From contig JAAETV010000214.1 of the NCBI GenBank assembly GCA_024227975.1, forward strand, positions 1 through 38,529: DNA of 38,529 nucleotides, in the 5' to 3' direction. The number at the start of each line of letters is the position of its first letter. Position 1 is the first letter of the stretch. Of this stretch, positions 16,745 through 24,960 are shown in pieces. The notes under the pieces were generated by a model. It was given only the letters and a program-made list of their open reading frames with translations. It was not told the DNA's origin and did not search any database. The DNA is from Actinomycetes bacterium (GTDB lineage Bacteria; Actinomycetota; Acidimicrobiia; Acidimicrobiales; SZUA-35). Both the position numbers and the translations under genes were made by a program.

Positions 16745-17779
16745 ATGCCCAATACCCAACCGTCATCAGCCGACTCGCAAGTCGGCCCCCATGATCCGAG
16801 CATGTGTCCGCTGTCATTGCAGCTCCAAGAGATCAGTCGGGTCTGGGCCCAGAGTCAACACCAGTTGGTGGTTACGTCTGCGGTCTTTGCTGATTCCGAT
16901 GAATGGATCCTCGCAGGGAAACCGACCCCTGCTCACTGGCTGGCCGAGACTGCCGACGTCGAGGTCTGTACCGCCAGGGAGTGGATCCGGATCGGCCGCA
17001 AACTCCGTTGCCTTCCAGTCACCGCGGACGCGTTCGCGACCGGGGCCATCTCATACTCCAAGGTGCGGACGCTGACCAGACTCGCAACCCCCGACAATGA
17101 AGCCGAGCTCGTCGACCTCGCCAGTGGCGTTCCCGCTGGTGAGCTCCGCCGATCTCTGGCGCTGTGGCTCAAGGCGAGGATGTCTCCCAAGGAGTTCGAA
17201 GACCATCAACACTCCCGCCGGTCTGTGACCTGGCGGACCGAAGCCGATGGCATGATCCGTTTCACTCTGCGGCTCGAGCCCCTCATCGCTGCCACCCTCA
17301 TCTCCCTCCTGGCCAAGATCGTCATGCGACCCAAACCCAGGCCTGCGACCAGTGAATCCTGGCCGACGGCGGCTCAACAGCATGCCGATGCCTTCAACGA
17401 GGTCCTCAGCGAAGGTGCCGGTGCCGTTGACACCGAAGTTGTCGTCCACGTCAGGGCGGATGGGGCAACCCTGGCCGATGGAACCCCTATCGCTGACACT
17501 GTCGTTGAACGAATCGCCCCCAAGTCCTTCATCCGGGCTCTCATCCACGATGCCAATGGCAAACCGGTCGATGCATCAAACCGGCGGCGGCACCCGACCA
17601 CCCGGCAGAAGCGTGTCATCAACGAGAGAGACAGCCACACCTGCGTTGACTGTGGTCGCAGCGACCTCCTCAACTATCACCACCACCCTGACTACGGCCA
17701 AACCAACCACACCGTCACGGCCGAGACCGAGCTCCGATGCGCCCCTTGCCATCACAGACATCACAACGCCTGCTCCTAG
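16745..17779 (+). CDS. DUF222/HNH endonuclease-like protein (13E12 type)
   Basis: A 344-residue protein with an N-terminal DUF222 region (SLQLQEISRVWAQSQHQLV ... HWLAETADVEVCTAREWIRIGRKL, about 20-240) and a C-terminal HNH nuclease of the McrA type. The HNH part has a zinc knuckle (CVDCGRSD and CAPC), the HHHP catalytic His cluster (LNYHHHPDYG) and HHRHHN at the end. DUF222-HNH genes occur in many copies in actinobacterial genomes (the mycobacterial 13E12 repeats) and behave as a dispersed, possibly mobile family of unknown role. The ATG at 16745 is preceded by TTGGAGG with six bases spacing, an excellent ribosome site, so the longer open frame upstream is not used. About 260 bases separate it from HelD. 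It converges with parE. Confidence 0.85.
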   Translation: MPNTQPSSADSQVGPHDPSMCPLSLQLQEISRVWAQSQHQLVVTSAVFADSDEWILAGKPTPAHWLAETADVEVCTAREWIRIGRKLRCLPVTADAFATGAISYSKVRTLTRLATPDNEAELVDLASGVPAGELRRSLALWLKARMSPKEFEDHQHSRRSVTWRTEADGMIRFTLRLEPLIAATLISLLAKIVMRPKPRPATSESWPTAAQQHADAFNEVLSEGAGAVDTEVVVHVRADGATLADGTPIADTVVERIAPKSFIRALIHDANGKPVDASNRRRHPTTRQKRVINERDSHTCVDCGRSDLLNYHHHPDYGQTNHTVTAETELRCAPCHHRHHNACS

Positions 17780-17836
17780 GGTCGTTGAGCCACTTTGGCG
17801 GATCGCACCTGAATAGGGCGGTATCGGGGGACGAGA

Positions 17837-19939
17837 TCAGATATCCAACAGATTGGTGTCGATGAGGCCAGAGTTGCGAATGATGTAGGCACGGCGGGTG
17901 GCGACATCGTTGCCCATGAGGACCGAGAACAGCTTGGCTGCCTTCACCGCCTCCTCGCCATCGGTCATCGTCATCCGCTTCAGGACCCTGGTCTCACGGT
18001 TGAGGGTGGTCTCGGCTAGCTCTTCGACGTTCATCTCACCCAAGCCCTTGAATCGCTTCCACTTCTCCAGCCCGAGATTCAACTCGTCGCTGAGCTTGGC
18101 TCGCTCTGCATCGTCGAAGGCGTAGACCATCTCTCCTCGGTGCTTGGCTGCGAACAGGGGAGGCTGAGCTGCGTAGACGTGACCGTGTTCGAGTAGGGGC
18201 CGCATGTGGTGATAGATCAGAGTCAGTAGCAGGCAGCGGATATGGCTGCCGTCGACATCGGCATCGCACAAGATGATGATGCGGCCGTAGCGGCTGGCCG
18301 AGATGTCGAAGTCACGTCCCGATCCAGCCCCGATGGCCGTGATCAGGGCCTGGGCTTCGGTGTTCTCGATGACCTGTTTCAGGGTTGCCTTACCGGCGTT
18401 GACCACCTTGCCCCTCAAAGGGAGTACGGCCATGGTCGATGAATCACGGCCCTGTTTGGCTGGCCCCGCCGCCGAGTTGCCCTCCACGATGAGTAGCTCC
18501 GAATCAGCACCGTGGACCCGGCAGTCGGCCAGTTTGTCTGGCATGCTGCCCGAGGACAGGTTGGCTGCCTTGCGGCGGGCGTCGAGTTGCTGCTTGGTCG
18601 CCACCCGGGTCAGGACAGCCTGGGCGATTTTCTCCCGCAGGGCGTTGATCTGCGACTTCTTGCCCCCGCCGGCCACCCAATCGCCCATCCCCGATTTCAC
18701 TGTGTCATAGACGAGGGTCTGGATGGCTGGGGTCCCAAGCTCCTGCTTGGTCTGTCCCTTGAACTGGGGCTCGGGGAAGGTGACCTTGACCGCTGCCACC
18801 AGCCCTTCCTGGATGTCATTGGGGACGGCCCGATCCTTGCCCTGCTTGGCCAGCTTCTTCAGCTTTTTTACATCGGCCAGCAGGTCTTCGTTTGCCACCC
18901 AAGACAGGGCCCGCTCGAACCCCGCGACATGGGTGCCGCCGTCCCTGGTAGGGATCGTATTGACGAAGCTGACGATGGTCGTGTCGTAGCCCTTGACCCA
19001 GCGGGCGGCGATATCAATCGTGCAAGGGCGGGTGACGGCGGTGACCTTGCCGTCGATCGGGACCTTCTCCTCGAATGTCGTTTCATCGTGGATGGTGACG
19101 ATGTCGGTGACTGGCTCCCCGATCGATAGGTAGCTCACGTAGTCAGCCAATCCGCCGTTCGCTACGAATGTCTCGGCTTCGGACCCAGACCGACGCTTGT
19201 CGTGGAGTTTGACCTGCAACCCCGGAACCAGGAAGCAGACTCGAGCGACATGGTCGCGGATCAGTTCGTAATCGAGGCGGGCCTCGGCATCGAATACATC
19301 GAGATCAGGCCAGAACCTGACCCTGGTTCCGGTGCGCTTGGCCGGGATCTTCTTGACCTTGGCCAGCTTCGACGACGGTTTGAACTTGCCAGACGATAGG
19401 TAGTTGCCGGGCTCGCGGTCCAGGAACACCAGCCGCCAGACAGCACCGTCTCGGTCGACCTCGGCCACCAGTTTGGTCGATAGGGCATTGACCACCGAGG
19501 CTCCTACCCCATGGAGACCACCGGAGGAAAGGTAGGCCCCCGACCCGAACTTGCCGCCGGCATGGAGCTCGGTGAACACCACTTCGAGCCCGGTCCGACC
19601 GTCGGCCTTGCGGTCGATCGGGATACCGCGACCATTGTCCGACACCTCGATCGAGCCGTCCTTGTTGAGCACAATGTCGACATGGCTGGCGAAACCGGCG
19701 GCCGCCTCGTCGACGGAGTTGTCGATGATCTCCCATACGAGATGGTGAAGACCCTCTGACCCCGTGCCCCCGATATACATGCCGGGGCGCTTGCGTACCG
19801 CCTCCAGACCCTCCAGGATCTGAATCTTCGAGGCATCGTAGTTGCTGCTGGTCGATGCCTTGCGGCTCTTGGATGTCACCTTCGCTGCCTTCCTCTGTGT
19901 TGTTGACTTGGCCCTCTTCTTGGCCGGGGTCGAGGTCAT
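17837..19939 (-). CDS. parE: Type IIA topoisomerase subunit B (ParE/GyrB)
   Basis: A 700-residue ATPase subunit of a DNA gyrase/topoisomerase IV. After a Lys/Arg/Ser-rich N-terminal tail (about 35 residues) come the GHKL motifs: EAVRKRPGMYIG, DNSVDEAAAG, DNGRGIP and LHGVGASVVNALS. The TOPRIM domain has the catalytic Glu in VEGNSAAGPAKQGRD, PLRGKVVNA and the metal-binding DADVDGSHIR. The usual EGDSAGGSAKQ reads EGNSAAGPAKQ here. The C-terminus ends in LMGNDVATRRAYI. ParE and GyrB cannot be separated with certainty; the order A-before-B with a four-base gap, as in many actinobacterial ParC/ParE pairs, and the atypical TOPRIM motif point to the second (topo IV-like) set. AGGTGG precedes the ATG. 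It is co-transcribed with parC. Confidence 0.87.
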   Translation of the reverse strand: MTSTPAKKRAKSTTQRKAAKVTSKSRKASTSSNYDASKIQILEGLEAVRKRPGMYIGGTGSEGLHHLVWEIIDNSVDEAAAGFASHVDIVLNKDGSIEVSDNGRGIPIDRKADGRTGLEVVFTELHAGGKFGSGAYLSSGGLHGVGASVVNALSTKLVAEVDRDGAVWRLVFLDREPGNYLSSGKFKPSSKLAKVKKIPAKRTGTRVRFWPDLDVFDAEARLDYELIRDHVARVCFLVPGLQVKLHDKRRSGSEAETFVANGGLADYVSYLSIGEPVTDIVTIHDETTFEEKVPIDGKVTAVTRPCTIDIAARWVKGYDTTIVSFVNTIPTRDGGTHVAGFERALSWVANEDLLADVKKLKKLAKQGKDRAVPNDIQEGLVAAVKVTFPEPQFKGQTKQELGTPAIQTLVYDTVKSGMGDWVAGGGKKSQINALREKIAQAVLTRVATKQQLDARRKAANLSSGSMPDKLADCRVHGADSELLIVEGNSAAGPAKQGRDSSTMAVLPLRGKVVNAGKATLKQVIENTEAQALITAIGAGSGRDFDISASRYGRIIILCDADVDGSHIRCLLLTLIYHHMRPLLEHGHVYAAQPPLFAAKHRGEMVYAFDDAERAKLSDELNLGLEKWKRFKGLGEMNVEELAETTLNRETRVLKRMTMTDGEEAVKAAKLFSVLMGNDVATRRAYIIRNSGLIDTNLLDI

Positions 19940-19943
19940 CAGC

Positions 19944-22373
19944 TCACCACCTCAGGGGGCCGACGTCGAGAATCCGGACCGCTGTCGGTGAGCTGGCCCC
20001 GTCCCGGCGGCTCGGTCGCAAGCTAAGCGGCTGGGGGACGTTGTCGGGCTTGGTCGATGATCCGGCCTGGGCCATGACGCACATAGCCCGATCACTGATC
20101 CCGACCCAGGCGTAGTCGATGCGCCGCTCGTCTTTGAACTTGGTCAGCCTGACCCCGGTGCCACCCCGTCCCTTCACTGGTATTTCGTCGACGCTGGTGA
20201 CCTTGGCTGTTCCCCGGTCAGTCACGGTCACCATGATGGCGTTGGTGCCAGCAACGCCTGCACCGACCACCCGAGCGGTGCCCTTCACCCCCATCCCGGC
20301 CACTCCCTTGGCTGCGGGTCCCTGGATGCTGATGGCCGACACCGGGGTCTGCAGGGCCTGGGCGTCGGAGGAGATCAGGACGATGTCGTCATTGGGGGAG
20401 ACCTCCAAGATGGCGATCACCCGATCGGTCTTGGCCAGGTTGATGACGGTCTTGCCCGCCTTCAGCTCCTCCAAGACCTTGTGCTCCACCCGTTTGACGA
20501 TGCCCATGGTCGTCACGACCAGGAGGCCATCTCCACTGGCCATGGCGCCGGCTCCGGCGCCGATGATGGTGATGATGCTGTCGCCTCGGTCGGCCGAGAA
20601 CACCTCGGTCGCCGTCTTGCCCCGGCTCCGCCCCCCGACCTCAGGGAGGTCGGCCGCCGTTGCTCGAAGCAACTTGCCGGTGGAGGTAATGGCCATCACG
20701 GGAGTCTGCAGGGTGGTCAGCACCACCGACCTCAAGACGTCATGACGGGATGGGGAGTAGCTCCTGGCTGTCCCCTGAGGTTCACGTCCCACCAGGCCAC
20801 TGGCGCTGAGGCTGATGACGCAGGGCTCATCGGGAGTGTCGGTCATGACTGCGGCCGCAAGCTCGGTCAGATCGGGGATGGCGTCCCTGCCGACGATGGT
20901 CGTCCGCCGCTCCCGGCCGTACTTGTCGACGATCTCCCCCAGCTCGTTGATGACAATGGTCCGCTGGCGTTGCTCGGAACCCAGGATCTTCTTCAGCTCC
21001 TTGATCCGCTCAAGCAGTTCCTGCTTCTCTTCGACCAGCTCGTCATAGGCGAGGGCGGTCAGTCGCCGCAGGCGCAGTTCCAGCACATAGTCGGCCTGGA
21101 TCTGGCTCAACTCGAGCCGCTCCATCAGTCGTTGGCGAGCTTCAGAGGTGTCAGCTGAAGAGCGAATGATGGCCACCACCTCGTCGATGTTGTCGATGGC
21201 GATGAGCAGGCCCTCGACCAAATGGAGCCGCTTCTCGGCCTCCCGGAGGCGGTACTCGGTCCGTCGCACCACTACGTCGAGGCGGTGCTCGATGTAGTGA
21301 CGACACAGGTCATAGAGCCCGAGCGTGGTCGGGACCCCGTCGACCAGGACCACATTGTTTATGCCGAAGGTCTCTTCGAGCGGAGTTAGGCGAAAGAGGC
21401 GCTCAAGTAGGTAGTCGGGATTGACCGTCGACTTGCACTCTACGACTAGTCGAAGGCCCGACTTGCGGTCGCTCAGATTCTTGACATCGGTGATCCCGTC
21501 GAGTTTGCCGTTGTTGACCAGTTCCTTGACCTTGGCTACCACCCGTTCGGGGCCGACGAGATAGGGAAGCTCGGTGATCTCGATGCCCTTGCGGGCTCGC
21601 GTCACGTTGACGATCTCGGCCCGGGCCCTGATCCGGATCGTGCCCCGACCGCTTTCGTAGGCTTCGCGGATCCCATCGTCGACCACGATCCCACCCGATG
21701 GGAAGTCGGGGCCGGGGACGAGGGCCAACAGCTCATCGATGGTGGGCTTGGGTCGCCGCTTGCGCATGACCAGTTTGATGGCTTCGAAGATCTCCACCAG
21801 GTTGTGGGTGGCCATGTTGGTTGCCATGCCGACGGCGATGCCCGAGGTCCCGTTGACCAGGAGATTCGGTAGTAGGCCTGGAAGGTAGGCCGGCTCCTCG
21901 GTTTCACCGTCGTAGGTGGGCCGCCACTCGACTGTTCCCTCATCGATCTCAGCCAGTAGGTCCAGGGCAGCCGGCGTGAGCCGACATTCGGTATAGCGGT
22001 AGGCAGCGGGAGGATCGTCGAGACTGCCGAAGTTGCCCTGGGGATCGATCAGGGTGACGGGGCGGGAAAAATCCTGGCCGAGGCGAACGAGGGTGTCGTA
22101 GATGGCGCTGTCGCCGTGGGGATGATATTTGGCCATGACGTCGCCAACGACGTGGGCGCACTTGCGGTGGGGTCGATCGGGACGAAGGCCCATCTCCCGC
22201 ATCGAGTACAAGATTCGGCGCTGCACGGGCTTGAGGCCATCGCGGACGTCCGGGATGGCCCGTGATGTGATGACCGAGAGCGAGTAGGCCAGGAATGACT
22301 CGCTGAGCTCACTGTCGACTGGGACATCCATGATCTCTCGAGCGAACGGCAGGAGCTCGCGTTGTGACGCCAT
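19944..22373 (-). CDS. parC: Type IIA topoisomerase subunit A (ParC/GyrA)
   Basis: An 809-residue breakage-reunion subunit. The N-terminal winged-helix/tower has RAIPDVRDGLKPVQRRIL and the quinolone-resistance-determining region KYHPHGDSAIYD, in which Ser89 and Asp93 are the drug-sensitive residues. The catalytic tyrosine is Tyr127 (AAYRYTECRL). A long coiled coil (around 385-480) leads to a C-terminal beta-pinwheel of about 300 residues with repeated GKLLRATAADLPEV, GIVKRVEHKVLEEL and GTAKVTSVDEIPVKGRGGTGVR blades; the last is close to but not the canonical GyrA box. With the subunit B just downstream it forms the A2B2 enzyme that decatenates or relaxes DNA. The ATG is preceded by GGAAGAGAGAG. 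It may be the gyrase rather than topo IV; the window shows no second set. Confidence 0.87.
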   Translation of the reverse strand: MASQRELLPFAREIMDVPVDSELSESFLAYSLSVITSRAIPDVRDGLKPVQRRILYSMREMGLRPDRPHRKCAHVVGDVMAKYHPHGDSAIYDTLVRLGQDFSRPVTLIDPQGNFGSLDDPPAAYRYTECRLTPAALDLLAEIDEGTVEWRPTYDGETEEPAYLPGLLPNLLVNGTSGIAVGMATNMATHNLVEIFEAIKLVMRKRRPKPTIDELLALVPGPDFPSGGIVVDDGIREAYESGRGTIRIRARAEIVNVTRARKGIEITELPYLVGPERVVAKVKELVNNGKLDGITDVKNLSDRKSGLRLVVECKSTVNPDYLLERLFRLTPLEETFGINNVVLVDGVPTTLGLYDLCRHYIEHRLDVVVRRTEYRLREAEKRLHLVEGLLIAIDNIDEVVAIIRSSADTSEARQRLMERLELSQIQADYVLELRLRRLTALAYDELVEEKQELLERIKELKKILGSEQRQRTIVINELGEIVDKYGRERRTTIVGRDAIPDLTELAAAVMTDTPDEPCVISLSASGLVGREPQGTARSYSPSRHDVLRSVVLTTLQTPVMAITSTGKLLRATAADLPEVGGRSRGKTATEVFSADRGDSIITIIGAGAGAMASGDGLLVVTTMGIVKRVEHKVLEELKAGKTVINLAKTDRVIAILEVSPNDDIVLISSDAQALQTPVSAISIQGPAAKGVAGMGVKGTARVVGAGVAGTNAIMVTVTDRGTAKVTSVDEIPVKGRGGTGVRLTKFKDERRIDYAWVGISDRAMCVMAQAGSSTKPDNVPQPLSLRPSRRDGASSPTAVRILDVGPLRW

Positions 22374-22990
22374 CAGTTCTCTCTCTTCCCGGGATGCCCT
22401 CGTCCGAACCGAACAATCGAGCGGGGACCGGAGTAGATCGAACCTAGTCTAGGGAACAGGTGTTCGTCCGCCTCCTGCCGCCCGGTTGCCCAAACGACTG
22501 ACACCACGATGATGGCCAAGACTGGCGGCGAATTGGTGGCAATCCGTACCCTTTTCACCGATTCGCCCGCGTCGGGGACGCAGCCAGGGTGAGGATCGGC
22601 GCCGGGAGGGTGTCCTGTAGTCGGGATCGACCCGAGTGCAGGTGCTCGATGATGGGTTGACTCCGACCGGGAATCACTCCGTCCGAGCTGCTTCAGCCGA
22701 GGTGTAGGGCTCCGATCGGCCTGTGTCGCCTGTATCGAGTTAACGACGGAGCCGCATTCCGGTGAGGGAATGCGGCTCCCAGCGAGCAACGCCAGATGGG
22801 TTGCTACGCATTCGTCGCTTCAGCGGCAGGCTGACGCACGCTCCCACGATGAGCCGAGGGCTATCGTTCAATGAGCGTCTTTCTCGCTTACCGCTCGATC
22901 ACCTTTGACGCCGCTTACGTAGTTCTTACGTGTCGCTAACGTCTCTATTTCGTGATCGCTTGCTGTGGGGGTGCTATTGACTGGTGAGCT
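22374..22990. other. 617-base stretch without a convincing gene
   Basis: The parC leader occupies the left end, with a TAGACT-like -10 at 22446-22451 inside CCTAG-T-CTAGG. The rest holds a 13-bp hairpin (22748-22779), a weaker AGCAAC/GTTGCT stem near 22783-22804, a GAGCG/CGCTC stem near 22874-22898 and three similar words near 22913-22943 (CTTACGTA, CTTACGTG, CTAACGTC). From about 22800 to 23000 the base composition looks nearer 50% GC than the 60-65% of the coding regions. The single long frame (minus strand, about 138 codons) has no family features. Confidence 0.45.
22748..22779. terminator. 13-bp perfect hairpin, terminator-like or RNA element
   Basis: GGAGCCGCATTCC and GGAATGCGGCTCC pair perfectly across a six-base GGTGAG loop. 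No T-run flanks it on either strand. It lies about 210 bases downstream of the small minus-strand gene at 22991-23230 and 375 bases upstream of parC, so it could end transcription of the former, or belong to a structured RNA. Confidence 0.45.
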
Positions 22991-23230
22991 TCAACGACGG
23001 CGACGCCGACGCTGCGCATCAATCTTTCGTGCTGATTTCACTACAGTATTGAGCCGGGTACCCAGCTCCTCGTGGGTGATCGGTGCTTCGAAGTCCAGCT
23101 CAGGAGCTAGTGCTTCAAGAATGGCGCTTACGCTGACACCCTGTTCGGCAGCGAAACCGTGCCAATGATCGTGAGCGTCATCGCTCACATAGGCGTGCAG
23201 GGCTTTCCGACCGTTGTCGTCTGATGACAC
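22991..23230 (-). CDS. Small ribbon-helix-helix-like protein with Arg-rich tail
   Basis: A 79-residue protein whose N-terminal half (KALHAYVSDDAHDHWHGFAA, then EQGVSVSAILEALAPEL) has the strand-helix-helix pattern of small ribbon-helix-helix DNA-binding proteins: a beta-strand-like HAYV, then two amphipathic helices with a VSVSA turn. A second helix pair follows and it ends in six arginines. I cannot name a family with certainty; it could be an antitoxin, a plasmid or phage repressor, or a nucleoid-type protein. The GTG start has GGGG close upstream. A strong-looking promoter lies at 23285-23313 and a small hairpin (23264-23277) stands at the start of its leader. No partner toxin is seen next to it. 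It lies in a less GC-rich patch. Confidence 0.6.
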   Translation of the reverse strand: MSSDDNGRKALHAYVSDDAHDHWHGFAAEQGVSVSAILEALAPELDFEAPITHEELGTRLNTVVKSARKIDAQRRRRRR

Positions 23231-23263
23231 TTGGTCCCCATTTCTTTCTCATGCGGCGGGTTA

Positions 23264-23277
23264 CTGGCTGAGGCCAG
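23264..23277 (-). other. Leader hairpin of the small RHH-like gene
   Basis: CTGGC-TGAG-GCCAG forms a five-bp stem with a four-base loop right at the predicted transcription start (about 23278). It may stabilise the 5' end of the mRNA. Confidence 0.3.
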
Positions 23278-23284
23278 CGAGTGG

Positions 23285-23313
23285 AGCCTAATGCGCCAGC
23301 AATTGGTTCTCAA
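23285..23313 (-). promoter_or_regulatory. Predicted promoter of the small RHH-like gene
   Basis: On the minus strand, TTGAGA (-35, 23308-23313), a 17-base spacer and TAGGCT (-10, 23285-23290). Both boxes and spacing fit a primary-sigma promoter. The transcript would have a leader of about 47 bases. Confidence 0.6.
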
Positions 23314-23434
23314 CTCCATCCGTACAAGCTGACGATGCACCTGGGGCCATCGTGGGCATTGTCACCCTTGCTTGGAATTGGATAAAGATCGATGGGGTAC
23401 CGGGGCCACGGCATGGTTCCAACCTGTGCTGGCT

Positions 23435-23704
23435 TCAGCGGTGAAGAAGGTGGGGGGCGTCATTTTCCAGGGTTTTAGCGAGTTTTCGGGGGCTCGGGTT
23501 CACCATCGAGTGCTTCCCGATGGTGACCGTTGGCACCGTCTCGTTGCCGTTTGCGACCGAGCGGACGAAGGCTGCGGCCTTCGGGTCGTCCCAGATGTTG
23601 TGCTTGGTCATGGGAACTTTTGCCTCGTCTAATGCCCGCTCCAGGCGCCAGCAGAAGGGGCATCCCGGGCGCCAGTAGAAGTCGATGGTTGTTATCGGAT
23701 CCAT
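23435..23704 (-). CDS. Glutaredoxin/mycoredoxin-like protein
   Basis: An 89-residue thioredoxin-fold protein with a CPFC active site (YWRPGCPFCWRLERALDE, Cys15 and Cys18), the cis-proline in ETVPTVTIG and the C-terminal helix. In actinobacteria such proteins (mycoredoxin-like) reduce mixed disulfides with mycothiol. It is cytoplasmic. The ATG at 23704 follows TTAGGG on the coding strand. The gene lies eight bases downstream of the AI-2E-family permease and is probably the last of that operon. Whether it uses mycothiol, glutathione or thioredoxin reductase is inferred from the lineage. Confidence 0.85.
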   Translation of the reverse strand: MDPITTIDFYWRPGCPFCWRLERALDEAKVPMTKHNIWDDPKAAAFVRSVANGNETVPTVTIGKHSMVNPSPRKLAKTLENDAPHLLHR

Positions 23705-23712
23705 GGTGGGCC

Positions 23713-24945
23713 CTAACCGCTCGTGTCCTGATCGTGTTCCGCAGCGACCGCTTCGTCACGCTTCGTTTCGAGAAGCTGATCGCCCTCGTCGTCACCGAGG
23801 CCGAGATCATCTGGTCCTCCAATCGGCTCGGTAGGACTGGCCACCGATGAGCGGCCACTGGTGGCTAGAAGTGGGTTCTCGATGACGGTATGGCGGGCGA
23901 TGTAGGCCGAGATGAAGGCCTGGACCGTCGCCACGAAGGGAAGCGCCAGCAAAGCACCGCTGGCACCGAAGGTCGCGGTGCCGGCCAGGACAGCAGCAAA
24001 GGCGACGGCGGGATGCATGTCGAGCGTTTGAGCTGTCACTCTCGGCTGGAGACCATAGTTCTCGATCTGCTGGTAGATGACGACGGCAATCAGGACCCAC
24101 AGGGCCTTGGTCGGATCGATACCCAGGGCAATCAGGGCTGGAACTACACCAGCGATGTAGATGCCGATGACGGGAATGAACTGGGAGATCAAGCCCACCC
24201 AGATGGCAAGCGCTACCGCTGATGGCAGGTCGAGTGCGGCAAAAACGATCCAGTGGAAGATGGCGGAGATGATGGCCAGAATGACGCGGGATGAGATGAA
24301 GGCACCCGTCTTGTTGATGGCCAGCTCCCAGATCCGCAGTACCTCGTGTTGGCGGGCCGGTGGGAGCACTGAGCAGATCACCTTGCGGAACCGGGGCCCA
24401 TCAGCAGTCAGGTAGTACGCGAACAGCGAGATCGCCAAGAACTGGAAGATCACATTGACCAGCGAGGTGCCGACGCCGACCAGATTGTCGGCCAGGGTCG
24501 ACAGGTACTCGCTGGCTCTGCCCCCCGCCGAGAGCTGCTGGATCAGGTCTGCGTTGTCCAGCTCGACACTGAACCGTACTTCAGCCCACTCTTCAGCCGA
24601 GGTCACATAGCCCGGTAGGTCAGTAGCCAGCTGGCGAAGCTGACTTGCGACCAGCGAACCCATGGCGACGAGGAAGCCAATGAAGAAGAGGACCGTGATG
24701 GACATGGTGATGGCGGTGGCGACGTTTCGCTTGATCCCGTAGCGGCCCAGACGGTCGACGGCCGGTTCCATGGCGAAGGACAAGAAGAGCGCAACCACCA
24801 GTTGGATGAGCAAGCCACGCAGCTGGCGGGCAGTGGCCAGGGCTGCCCACAACCCGACCAGGATCACCCACCAGAAGATGATGGCTCGCTTGATCCAGGG
24901 AGGCATCTGGGCCGAGGTTCTTGGAACGTTCATCGTGGTGGACAC
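23713..24945 (-). CDS. AI-2E-family (YdiK/PerM-like) membrane transporter
   Basis: A 410-residue polytopic protein of the AI-2E transporter family (PF01594). Hydrophobic helices occur around 20-60 (two), 80-105, 155-180 and then several from 215 to 345. The hallmark block is SQFIPVIGIYIAGVVPALIALG, and QIENYGLQPRVTAQTLDMHP, near 290-310, is the conserved family motif. The C-terminal tail is acidic (LGDDEGDQLLETKRDEAVAAEHD). Family members have been linked to AI-2 export, Na+/H+ antiport and other roles, so the cargo is unknown. The GTG at 24945 has an ATG four codons inside it, either could be used. It lies 15 bases downstream of the M50 peptidase gene, in the same operon. Confidence 0.87.
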   Translation of the reverse strand: MSTTMNVPRTSAQMPPWIKRAIIFWWVILVGLWAALATARQLRGLLIQLVVALFLSFAMEPAVDRLGRYGIKRNVATAITMSITVLFFIGFLVAMGSLVASQLRQLATDLPGYVTSAEEWAEVRFSVELDNADLIQQLSAGGRASEYLSTLADNLVGVGTSLVNVIFQFLAISLFAYYLTADGPRFRKVICSVLPPARQHEVLRIWELAINKTGAFISSRVILAIISAIFHWIVFAALDLPSAVALAIWVGLISQFIPVIGIYIAGVVPALIALGIDPTKALWVLIAVVIYQQIENYGLQPRVTAQTLDMHPAVAFAAVLAGTATFGASGALLALPFVATVQAFISAYIARHTVIENPLLATSGRSSVASPTEPIGGPDDLGLGDDEGDQLLETKRDEAVAAEHDQDTSG

Positions 24946-24960
24946 TAACCCAAGGCAGCC

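Noticed and set aside
22373..22789. 138-codon minus-strand frame upstream of parC
   Set aside because: No domain features or ribosome site; it runs through the hairpin and the parC leader.
22780..22990. Possible tmRNA (a short frame MGCYAFVASAAG with a stop near 22795-22835)
   Set aside because: There is no tRNA-like end, no TTCGA T-loop and no conserved 5' end, so the match is superficial.
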